This document shows, one piece after another, positions 37,160 through 45,900 of a stretch of DNA of 64,000 nt; positions within the stretch are counted from its first letter, which is position 1, and each line of letters opens with the position of its first letter. Origin of the DNA: Saccharothrix sp. ALI-22-I (GTDB taxonomy: Bacteria; Actinomycetota; Actinomycetes; Mycobacteriales; Pseudonocardiaceae); NCBI RefSeq assembly GCF_001984175.1, contig NZ_MTQP01000066.1, positions 186,001-250,000 of the forward strand, read 5' to 3'. The translations under genes were made by a program, and so were the position numbers. Under the pieces are notes generated by a model that was not told the origin of the DNA, did no database searches, and saw nothing but the letters and a program-made list of their open reading frames with translations.

Positions 37160-39189
37160 CCAGCCAGATCGGTTACGGGGGCGACTACAACCCCGAGCAG
37201 TGGCCCCAGGAGGTCTGGAACCAGGACTACGCCGCGTTCTCGTTGGCGGGTATCGACACGGTGACGCTCGGCGTGTTCGCGTGGGCGCACCTCCAGCCCG
37301 CGGAGGACCGGTACGACTTCTCGCGGTTGGACGCGATCGTGGAGCGGGCGACAGCCGAGGGGATGCGGATCGTGCTGGCCACGCCGAGTGGCGCGATGCC
37401 GCCGTGGCTGGCGCACAAGTACCCGGAGGCGTGCCGGGTGGACTTCGAGGGGCGTCGGCACGTCTACGGGCAGCGGCACAACGCGTGTCCGTCGTCGCCC
37501 GATTTCCGCCGGCTCTCGGTCGACCTGGCGGGGCGGCTGGCCGAGCGGTACGGGGACAACCCGGCGATCGTGGCGTGGCACGTCGGCAACGAGTACGGCG
37601 GCGCGTGCTGGTGCCCGCGGTGCGGTGAGGCGTTCCGCGACTGGTTGGGCAAGCGCTACGGCGACCTCGACCGGCTCAACGACGCGTGGAACACCACGTT
37701 CTGGTCGCACATCTTCACCGACTGGGCGGAGATCCAGCCGCCGAACGCGTTGTCCGAGCACTGGCGGGGGCCCAACCACACCGCGTTCCAGGGCATCACG
37801 TTGGACTACAAGCGGTTCATGTCCGACGCGCTGTTGGGCGGGTTCGTGGCGGAGAAGGCGGCGATCCGCCGGCACTCGCCGCACGCGCCCGTGACCACCA
37901 ACATGATGGGCCTGTACCAGCCGATCGACTACCACCGGTGGGCGCCGCACCTGGACTTCGCGTCGTGGGACAACTACCCGCCGGCGGACCCGTCGGCCTC
38001 CCGCACGGCCGCGCGGATGGCGTTGGCGCACGGGTTGATGCGCGGGTTGCGCGACGGCGAACCGTTCTGGGTCATGGAGCAGACGCCGTCGGTCACCGCG
38101 AGCCGGGACGTCAACCCGGTCAAGCGGCCCGGCGTGTTGCGGTTGTGGTCGTGGCAGTCCGTGGCGCACGGCGCGGACGCCGTCCTGTACTTCCAGATGC
38201 GCCAGTCGCGCGGCGCGTGCGAGAAGTACCACGGCGCGGTACTCGACCACGCGGGCCGCACGGACACCCGACTGTTCCGGGAGGTGGCCGAGGTGGGCGG
38301 CGAGTTCGCCCAGGTCGGTGACGCGCTGCTCGGCGGTCGCACGCCCGCACGGGTCGCGCTGCTGATCGACTGGGACAGCTGGTGGGCCGTCGAGATGTCC
38401 GACGGTCCCAACCGCAACGTCGGCTACATGGCGGAGCTGACGGCGTACCACCGGGCTCTGTGGCAGGCGAACGCGCAGCTGGACGTCGTACCGGTGACGG
38501 CGGATCTCTCCGGTTACGACGTGGTCGTGGCCCCGTTGCTGCACATGGTGAAGGGCGACCTCGCGGACCGGGTGACGGCGCTGGTCGAGCGCGGCGGCAC
38601 GTTCGTGACCACGGCCCTGTCCGGCCGGGTGGACGAGGACGACAACGCGTTCCTGACCGACGTGCCGGGGCCGTTCGCCTCACTGCTCGGGTTGCGGGTG
38701 GAGGAGACCGACGCCCAGGCGCCCGAGGTGGTGAACCCGGTGGCGCTCGGCTCGGAGGTGCACGAGGCGCGGCACGTGTTCGAGGTGATCATCCCCGAGG
38801 CCGGTCCGACCGGACCGGCGGCGGAGGTACGCGGCACTTACGGCGCCGACTTCTACGCCGGGACGCCGGCCGTCACCAGGTCGGTGCGCGGGAGCGGGAG
38901 TGCCTGGTACGTCGGCACGCTGCTCGACGACGCGGGTGTGGCGGCGGTCGTGCGCGAGGCGCTGGACGAGCACGGCCTCGTGGGACCGCTCGCCGACGTG
39001 CCGGATGTCGAGGTCGCCGAACGCGTCACACCGGACGGCGTGCGACACCTGTTCGTGCTCAACCACGGCGAAGCCCGGACCGTAGCCGCGCCGGCGGACG
39101 GCACGGACTTGTTGAGCGGACGAGACCTGCACCTCGGCGACGAGCTTGATCTCCCACCCACGGCGGTCCTGGTGCTCCGCTGTCGGTAA
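37156..39189 (+). CDS. GH42 beta-galactosidase or alpha-L-arabinopyranosidase
   Basis: This 677-residue cytoplasmic enzyme has a catalytic barrel with acid/base E146 in WHVGNEYGG and nucleophile E308 in VMEQTPS, then a trimerisation domain and a C-terminal beta domain. C111, C151, C153 and C156 match the structural zinc cluster of GH42. Galactose or arabinopyranose side groups on plant glycans are plausible targets. ATG 37156 overlaps the previous stop. Last gene of the operon. Confidence 0.93.
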   Translation: MTSQIGYGGDYNPEQWPQEVWNQDYAAFSLAGIDTVTLGVFAWAHLQPAEDRYDFSRLDAIVERATAEGMRIVLATPSGAMPPWLAHKYPEACRVDFEGRRHVYGQRHNACPSSPDFRRLSVDLAGRLAERYGDNPAIVAWHVGNEYGGACWCPRCGEAFRDWLGKRYGDLDRLNDAWNTTFWSHIFTDWAEIQPPNALSEHWRGPNHTAFQGITLDYKRFMSDALLGGFVAEKAAIRRHSPHAPVTTNMMGLYQPIDYHRWAPHLDFASWDNYPPADPSASRTAARMALAHGLMRGLRDGEPFWVMEQTPSVTASRDVNPVKRPGVLRLWSWQSVAHGADAVLYFQMRQSRGACEKYHGAVLDHAGRTDTRLFREVAEVGGEFAQVGDALLGGRTPARVALLIDWDSWWAVEMSDGPNRNVGYMAELTAYHRALWQANAQLDVVPVTADLSGYDVVVAPLLHMVKGDLADRVTALVERGGTFVTTALSGRVDEDDNAFLTDVPGPFASLLGLRVEETDAQAPEVVNPVALGSEVHEARHVFEVIIPEAGPTGPAAEVRGTYGADFYAGTPAVTRSVRGSGSAWYVGTLLDDAGVAAVVREALDEHGLVGPLADVPDVEVAERVTPDGVRHLFVLNHGEARTVAAPADGTDLLSGRDLHLGDELDLPPTAVLVLRCR

Positions 39190-39193
39190 TCTC

Positions 39194-39231
39194 GCCACGG
39201 TCGCCGGGCCTGCGGGTTCGGCCGCCGTGGC
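39194..39231. terminator. Hairpin between convergent GH42 and GH67 genes
   Basis: GCCACGG (39194-39200) pairs with CCGTGGC (39225-39231), with further GC pairing inside. It lies just after the GH42 stop and 50 bases before the GH67 stop on the other strand. Confidence 0.55.
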
Positions 39232-39280
39232 TCGGTGCGCATTCGACTGTTAATCGAAGGGTTACTGGTTCGAGTCGGCG

Positions 39281-41311
39281 TCAGTGGATCAGGCGACCGT
39301 GGGCGTCCGGCACGCCGGACTTGCGCCAGAAGTACGTGTTCACCTGATCACGCCACTCCGCCGCACACCGCAACTGCTCCTTCAACAGCCCGGCGACCCG
39401 GCCGAACACCTCGGGCGGCACGCTGCCCTCCAGCCGCGCCCATGTCCCGACCATGCGGGACACCTCCTCCGGGCCGGCGAAGTGGGTGTCGTAGATGTGC
39501 TGGATCACCGTGGTGCCCGAGTGCAGGACGTGGTCGTACGGGACGTGGTGGAAGAACAGCAGCAGTTCGTCCGGGCACGTCCCGGTCGATTCGTACAGGT
39601 CACGCCACGGCGCCGGGTACTGGCCGGTGAAGCCGGTCCCTGTCGCGCGCGTGCGGTCCACGCCCACGCCGTCGCGGTCGGCGAAGTGGTAGGTGCCCCA
39701 CGGCGAGTACTCGTAGCCGTCGACGTCCGGGCCGTAGTGGTGGCCCGGGCGCACCATGAAACCGACGCCCAACGGGGCCGTGTAGCGCTCGTAGGTGAGC
39801 CACGAGCCGTCCATCAGCTCGTGCAAAGGCGCGCGCACGGCGGGGTCGGGGAAGGTGAGGCTGATCCACTCGTCCAGCACCGCCGCCGGCTCCAGGCGGT
39901 CGTCCCACGCCAGCCGGCCGAAGCCGAACAGGTTGGCCTGTGCCAAGGGGTGTCCGGTCCAGAACGCGTCGTCGCCGACGTTCGACACCGCGACCACACC
40001 ACCTGCCGGCGCGTCGGCGCGGCCGCCGGCGATGTCGGCCACGGTCGGCTCGTCGTCGCCCCACGGCTGGAAGCCGAGCATTTCGCGCCACTGCGGCACG
40101 AGGTGGCACACGTGCTTCTGCTGCCCGGTGTACTCCTGCGTGACCTGCAACTCGACCGCGAGGCGGGTGCGGGGCATGGCGGCGATCACCGGGGAGACCG
40201 GTTCGCGCACCTGGAAGTCCACCGGGCCGGCCTTCACCTGCACCACGACGTTCGGGTCGAACGCGCCGTCGAGCGGGGCGAAGTTGTCGTACGCGGCACG
40301 GGCGCGGTCGGTGCTGCGGTCGCGCCAGTCCTGGCGGTGGTTGTAGACGAACGCACGCCAGAACACCGTGCCGCCGAACGGTGCGAGTGCGCGGGCCAGC
40401 ACGTTCGCCCCGTCGGCGTGGTCACGGCCGTAGGCGAACGGACCCGGCTGGCCCTCGGAATCCGCCTTGACGACGTACCCACCGAAGTCCGGGATCGCCG
40501 CGTACACCTCGGCCGTGGTGCGCGCCCACCAGTCCCGCACCGCCGGGTCGAGCGGGTCGGAGGTGAGCAGGCCGCCGAGGGTGATCGGCGCGGCGAAGCT
40601 CACCGACAGGTGCACCCTGATGCCGTGCGGGCGGAACACCTCGGCCAGCCGCACGACGTCCGGCAGCAGGTCGGTGAGCAGGCGGGCCTCGGTGCGGTGC
40701 ACGTTGACGTTGTTGAGCGCCACCCGGTTGACGCCGATCGAGCCGAGCAGCCGCGCGTAGGCGCGGGCACGGGTCAGGTCGGCGCGCACCGCGCCGTCGG
40801 CGTAGAAGATCGAATCGCCCGCGTACCCGCGTTCGACCTGGCCCATCACCGGGTGCACGTCCACGTTGTCCCAGTGGTCGAGCATCCGGACGGGCTGCCG
40901 GGGCGCGTGCAGCTGCGGCTTCAGGGCGTCGGTGAACGCCGCCTCGCCCCGCCGGACCACGTGGTGGAAGCCGTAGAGCAGACCCACGCCGTCGACGGCG
41001 TGGACCATGGTGGTCGTCCCGGTGCGTGCCAGCAAAAACGCCTCGGGATCGGCCTCCCCGTCGTCCGGCGCGCACACCAGCTCCAGGTCCGCCGGGCCGT
41101 GGTCGACCAGCGCACCGCCGTGCTCGGCGACGGCCGCCTCGACCTCACCGCGCACGGTGGCGACCACCAGACCGTCACCGACGACCCGGACCCGCCGTGA
41201 ACCGACCGCCCGCAGCGCGGAGGCGGGCAGCCACGCCGGGTGCACGCCCGCCTGCAACGGCACGACCGGTGTCCGGTCTTCGAGGACTTCCGGTGACGTC
41301 GCGCCGACCAT
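39281..41311 (-). CDS. GH67 alpha-glucuronidase
   Basis: This 676-residue cytoplasmic enzyme removes 4-O-methyl-glucuronic acid from the non-reducing end of xylo-oligosaccharides. GH67 motifs are DFGGYVVKADSEGQPGPF, VQVKAGPVDFQVREP and ELQVTQEYTGQQKH. ATG 41311 follows GGAAGGGG; the 34 upstream codons overlap the promoter and were rejected. It has its own promoter and an operator like those of the divergent xylan operon. Its presence is the best evidence that this locus handles glucuronoxylan. Confidence 0.95.
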   Translation of the reverse strand: MVGATSPEVLEDRTPVVPLQAGVHPAWLPASALRAVGSRRVRVVGDGLVVATVRGEVEAAVAEHGGALVDHGPADLELVCAPDDGEADPEAFLLARTGTTTMVHAVDGVGLLYGFHHVVRRGEAAFTDALKPQLHAPRQPVRMLDHWDNVDVHPVMGQVERGYAGDSIFYADGAVRADLTRARAYARLLGSIGVNRVALNNVNVHRTEARLLTDLLPDVVRLAEVFRPHGIRVHLSVSFAAPITLGGLLTSDPLDPAVRDWWARTTAEVYAAIPDFGGYVVKADSEGQPGPFAYGRDHADGANVLARALAPFGGTVFWRAFVYNHRQDWRDRSTDRARAAYDNFAPLDGAFDPNVVVQVKAGPVDFQVREPVSPVIAAMPRTRLAVELQVTQEYTGQQKHVCHLVPQWREMLGFQPWGDDEPTVADIAGGRADAPAGGVVAVSNVGDDAFWTGHPLAQANLFGFGRLAWDDRLEPAAVLDEWISLTFPDPAVRAPLHELMDGSWLTYERYTAPLGVGFMVRPGHHYGPDVDGYEYSPWGTYHFADRDGVGVDRTRATGTGFTGQYPAPWRDLYESTGTCPDELLLFFHHVPYDHVLHSGTTVIQHIYDTHFAGPEEVSRMVGTWARLEGSVPPEVFGRVAGLLKEQLRCAAEWRDQVNTYFWRKSGVPDAHGRLIH

Positions 41312-41346
41312 GGCGTGGCCCCTTCCGATTCGGGCTCGGTCACACC

Positions 41347-41375
41347 AACCTATGTCGATTCCGGTTCCACGGCAA
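41347..41375 (-). promoter_or_regulatory. GH67 promoter
   Basis: On the minus strand TTGCCG (41370-41375), a 17-base spacer and TAGGTT (41347-41352) form a plausible sigma-70 promoter. The leader to the ATG would be about 29 bases. Confidence 0.5.
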
Positions 41376-41431
41376 GGAAAACACCCGACCGAGCGTACGT
41401 CCACTTTCGACACACGGGCCCGACCGGGTCA

Positions 41432-41442
41432 CGAAACTTTTG
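41432..41442. promoter_or_regulatory. LacI-type operator 3, upstream of GH67
   Basis: CGAAACTTTTG has one mismatch to CGAAACTTTCG. It is about 57 bases upstream of the -35 element of the GH67 promoter and shares its core with operators 1 and 2, joining GH67 to the same regulon. A half site CGAAAG (minus strand, near 41404) lies between. Confidence 0.5.
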
Positions 41443-41469
41443 CGTGGCAACGCCTCCCGCACCGGGCAC

Positions 41470-42687
41470 CTACAGGCGCGGCGCGAACAGGTCCACCGGG
41501 ACGGCGTCCGCGAGCGCCTGGTAGCCGGCCGGGTTCAGGTGCAGGTGGTCACCTTCGTCGTACGCCGCGAGCAGGCGTCGGGGCTCCTCCGGGTCGCGCA
41601 CCGCCGCGTCGAAATCGATCACCGCGTCGAACGCGCCGCTGGTGCGAATCCACTCGTTGACCGTCTGCCGGGTCGCCTCACGCAACCCCTCCCGGTCGTC
41701 GTAGGCCTCATTGCCGCCCAACGGCGCCAACGTCGCCCCGTACACGCCGATGTCGTGGGCGTGGGCGCGCACCACGATCTGCTCATAGGCCGCGCAGAGG
41801 TCGTCCACGACCTGCTTCTGCGTCACGGGCGTCGCGTCGGCGGTGCAGATGTCGTTGATCCCCTCGAACACCACCAGCCACGCCACGCCGCTCTGCGCCA
41901 GCACGTCCCGGTCCAGCCGGGCCAGCGCGCTCGGGCCGAGCCCGTCGGTGAGCACCCGGTTCCCGCCCGTGCCCTGGTTGAGCACGGCGACGTCCGCCGT
42001 GGTCGGGCGCGACCGCAGCCGGGCCGGCAGCCGGTCCGGCCAGCGGTCGTTGCCGTTGGTGGTGGAGCCCCTGCCGTCGGTCAGGGAGTCGCCCAGCACG
42101 ACCACAGCCGCGGCGGAACGCTCCGACCACACCTCGACACCGCTGAGGAAGTACCAGTGGTCGGTGGTCGACGCGCCCGGCAGGTCGACGGCCTCGACGT
42201 GGTCGCCCGCGAGCAGGTGGGAGGTCGTCCGGGAGCCGGGGTGCGAGGTGATGAGGTCGGACGCCTGCCCGTCGGCCAGGAACAGCGTCACGGTCAGGTT
42301 CGTGTCCGGGGCGACGGGGAAGTCCAGCGGGTCCGACACCACCTGCGTCCCGACCGGCACCACCACGGCCGACCGACCGTGGAAGGTGATCGGGTGGACC
42401 GAGCCCGGCTCGATCGCGCTCACCCCGGCCCGACCGTCGACCGGTAGCGCCACGGACACGGCGGTGATGGGCAGCGCGGCTCCGCCGAACACGTTGGAGA
42501 ACCGCAGCCGCAGCCGGTCGCCGCCGATCGACGTGTGCACGGTCTGCCGCAGTGTGGCGTCGGCGAGCACCGAGCCGTCCCGGGTGAAGGGTGCCGGCGG
42601 CATGTCGGCCGGGTTGGTCTGCTGCGGCGAGGACACCCACGTGTGCACCCAACGGCCGGGCGGACGGGTTCCGTTGACGAGACTCAT
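41470..42687 (-). CDS. SGNH/GDSL hydrolase (probable carbohydrate esterase)
   Basis: This 405-residue protein has an N-terminal beta-sandwich and a C-terminal SGNH esterase domain: block I GDSLTDG with S201, block III with GGN, and the GDHLHLNPAGY end block with Asp and His. There is no signal peptide, so it acts in the cytoplasm, perhaps removing acetyl groups from imported xylo-oligosaccharides. ATG 42687 has AAAGG upstream; the extension to 42759 was rejected. It lies upstream of GH67 on the same strand with its stop 158 bases before the GH67 start. Confidence 0.87.
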   Translation of the reverse strand: MSLVNGTRPPGRWVHTWVSSPQQTNPADMPPAPFTRDGSVLADATLRQTVHTSIGGDRLRLRFSNVFGGAALPITAVSVALPVDGRAGVSAIEPGSVHPITFHGRSAVVVPVGTQVVSDPLDFPVAPDTNLTVTLFLADGQASDLITSHPGSRTTSHLLAGDHVEAVDLPGASTTDHWYFLSGVEVWSERSAAAVVVLGDSLTDGRGSTTNGNDRWPDRLPARLRSRPTTADVAVLNQGTGGNRVLTDGLGPSALARLDRDVLAQSGVAWLVVFEGINDICTADATPVTQKQVVDDLCAAYEQIVVRAHAHDIGVYGATLAPLGGNEAYDDREGLREATRQTVNEWIRTSGAFDAVIDFDAAVRDPEEPRRLLAAYDEGDHLHLNPAGYQALADAVPVDLFAPRL

Positions 42688-42787
42688 GGACGGACCTTTG
42701 CGGCTCGGTGGCGTGACGAAGTCCGATTCTGGTGCAGCGCGCCGGCCCCGGTCGGCCACGGGTACCGGACGCTACGACGCACAACAC

Positions 42788-42823
42788 AGCCCGTGCGGGG
42801 CAACGTTGACCCGCACGGGCTGC
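42788..42823 (-). terminator. Hairpin beyond the P-type ATPase gene
   Basis: A perfect 13-base stem (42788-42800 with 42811-42823) and 10-base loop. It lies about 150 bases past the ATPase stop and 100 bases before the SGNH gene start, so it probably ends the ATPase transcript. Confidence 0.6.
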
Positions 42824-42883
42824 TGTCAGGTTCGGCGGCGGACCGATGACGCATCCAACCCACTGACATCCAGGCAATCAGTG

Positions 42884-42956
42884 AACCGCTTAAGTGTCAA
42901 TATTCACCTATCAAGACGAAGTACTTTACGGGAGATGGTCGCTTCATAAAGCGGTT
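42884..42956. repeat. Inverted repeat in an AT-richer stretch
   Basis: AACCGCTT (42884-42891) and AAGCGGTT (42949-42956) face each other, each followed by TAAG/AAGC. The 57 bases between are lower in GC than the flanks. No open frame there looks real. It is between the ATPase stop and its terminator. Confidence 0.4.
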
Positions 42957-42976
42957 AAGCACACCGTGCGTCGCGG

Positions 42977-45900
42977 TCACTCGGCACGTCGGGTGACAAG
43001 CGGGTTCAGCACCAGGCCGAGGACGTTCGCGGCGGTGGCGCTGGACAGCGCGATGCCCCAACCGATCGGGCCCAACGGCGTGCAGCCGAAGAACTGGCTC
43101 ACGCCCGGTGTCTGGATCACCGCGCCGAGCACCGCGGCCGAGCCGAGGCCGGCGGCCAGCACCGACCGGTCCAGCCCGCCGGTGGCCAGGGTCTGGCCGA
43201 GCTGGGTGCCGACCAGCGCGGCCAGCGCCACGGTGCTCGCCCGGCGGGACCGACCGGTGAAGCGGGCCGCCGTCCACGCCGCCGTCGCGCCGAGCGTGGT
43301 GGTGATGGCGCGGACGGTGATGTCCTTGTTCAGCGCGCTGCCCAGGGACGACGTCGGTCCTTCGCGCAGCAGGTCGGGCACGGACTCCCCGGCGGGCCTG
43401 CTCAGCGCGATGGCCAACGCGGGCGCCAGGTCGGTCAGCAGGTTCACCAGCAGGAGCTGACGCGCGGTCAACGGCGACCGGCCGGTCAACGCCGAGCCGA
43501 GCACGCTGAACGCGATCTCGCCGATGTTGCCGCCGAGCAGGATCGCCAACGCCTCCCGCACCGACGCCCACATGGCGCGGCCCTCGACCAGCGCCGCGAT
43601 GATCGTCTCCAGCCGGTCGTCGGTGACCACCAAGTCGGCGGCCGCACGGGCGGCCGGTGTGCCGCGCCGGCCCAACGCGATGCCGACGTCGGCGAGCCGG
43701 ATCGCGGGCGCGTCGTTCGCGCCGTCGCCGGTCATCGCGACCACCCGGCCCAGCCGCTGGTAGGCCTCGATGATCCGGACCTTCTGCGACGGGGTGCAGC
43801 GGGCGATCACGTCCACCGTCGGCAACAGCGCGTCCAGCCCGTCGTCGTCCAGCTCGTCTATCTGCGACCCCGTCACCACGGTCATGTCCGCGTCGCCGCG
43901 GACCTCGCTGGCGATCGCCTCACCGGTGGCGGGGTGGTCACCGGTGATCATCACGATCCGCACGCCGGCCTCGCGCAGCTTCGCGGCGGCCGGTGGCGCG
44001 CTGTCGCGCACCGGGTCGGCCAGCGCGACGAAACCCAGCAGGGACAGGCCGTTCACATCGTCGTCGGCCACCTCGTCGCCTTCGAAGCCGGTGCGTTCGG
44101 CGACGGCCAGCACCCGGTGACCACGACCGGCGAGCCGGTCCACCCGCGCTTCGATCCGTCGCAATTCGCGCTGGTCGAGGTCGCAGCGCGGCAGCACCAC
44201 TTCCGGCGCGCCCTTCACGCTCAGCACCAGCCGTTTGCCGACCTTGCCGACGGTCGCGTGGTAGCCGCGGGACGGTTCGAACGGCAGCGCCTCGACCAGT
44301 TCCCAGCCGCGTGCGCCGGTGGTCGGGCCGACGCGCGCCCGTCGTGCGCCTTCCACCACGGCCCGGTCGGTCTGGTGGGCGAGGTCGTCCGGGTCGTCGG
44401 CGGGCGGTGTCGCCCGGACGGCGGCGGCCATGATCCGGCGCAGCTCGTCGTTCAGCTCGCCGAGCGCGGCGCCGCGGCGGCCGTTGTCGATCCGGCTGAC
44501 GGTCAGCCTGCCCTCGGTCAGCGTGCCGGTCTTGTCGAAGCACAGCACGTCCACCCGGCCCAGCGCCTCGATCGTGCGCGGGTTGCGGACCAGCGCGCCG
44601 TGCTCGGCCAGCCGCCGTGCGGCGGCCAACTGGGCGGCGTTGACCAGGAACGGGAGGCCTTCGGGCACTGACGCCACGGCGAGGTTCACCGCCGCGCCCA
44701 TGCTCTGCCGCAGCGGCACGCCGCGCAGCAGTCCCGCGCCGGTGACGGCCGCCGCCGAGCCCAGCGCGACGGGCAGCGTCTTGCGGGTCAGCTCGGCCAG
44801 GCGTGCCTCCACGCCGGTGGTGGGGGTGTTGCGCCGGGCCGCCGCCATGCTGCGGCCGACCTCCGTCGCGTCACCGGTGGCGACGGCCACGGCCAACGCC
44901 TCACCGGCGGCGATCGTGGTGCCCTCGTAGAGCATGGACGACCGGTCGGCCAGGTCGGCGGCCACCACCGGGGCCGGGTCCTTGGTCACCGGCAGGGATT
45001 CGCCGGTGACCGACGACTCGTCGGCTTCGAGCCCGTCGCCGTCGATCAGGCGGCAGTCGGCGGGCACCACGTCGCCCGCGGCCAGCCGCACCACGTCACC
45101 CGGCACCAACTGGTCGGCCGTGACGTCGTGGTCGGCGCCGTCGCGGACGACGGTGGCGTGCACCGCCGAGCGGTTGAGCAGGTTGGCCAGCGCCCGGTCG
45201 GTGACCACCTGCTGCACGCTGCCGATCAGCGCGGACACACCGACGACACCCGCCACCAGCGCCGCGTCGACCGGGGAACCCACCGCCGCCGACACCGCCG
45301 CGCCGCCCGCGAGCACCGGCGTCAGCGGGTTGGACAGCTCCGCCAGGAACGCGCTGCCCAGGCTCGTGCCGACGGCCTGCCGCCCGGTGGACGTGCGCAG
45401 CCTGCGTTGCGCCTCCCCGCCGGCCAACCCGTCACGTCCCGAGCCCAGCCGTTCCAGCACGGTGTCCGCCGGCATCAGGTGCCACGGCTGCGCGGTGGCA
45501 GGCGTGACCGGTGCAGCGCTGCTCCCGGCCACCCGCTTCGCCCGCCACACACCGTCCACGAACGCGATGGCCGACGCACCGTCCACCGCACGGGCCGCAC
45601 CTCGGGCGGGGGTGGGACCACGACTGCTCAGTGCGCTCACCGCGCCGATGCCGCTCGCCGCCTGGGCGAGCATGATCCCGTCCCGGTTGACCCGCCGTGC
45701 GGCCGGGACCGCCTCCACCAGCAGCACGGCCGCTTCGAGGTCGTGGACCACGACGTGCGCGCCCCACGGCGGCGAACTGCCGTCCCGGTGCACGCCGACG
45801 CCGCAGTCGGCCGAGCCGAGCGCCCGGCGGTTGTCGGACACGAGCAGCACCACGTGCCCGTTGCCCTGGAGTTCCCGCACCGCGCCGACCAGGCCTTTCC

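Noticed and set aside
39284-41200. Plus-strand 638-codon frame
   Set aside because: Shadow of GH67; the minus strand has all the GH67 motifs.
42894-42900. TTGACA on the minus strand as an SGNH promoter
   Set aside because: No TANNNT at 16-19 bases and it lies over 200 bases from the gene, beyond a terminator hairpin.
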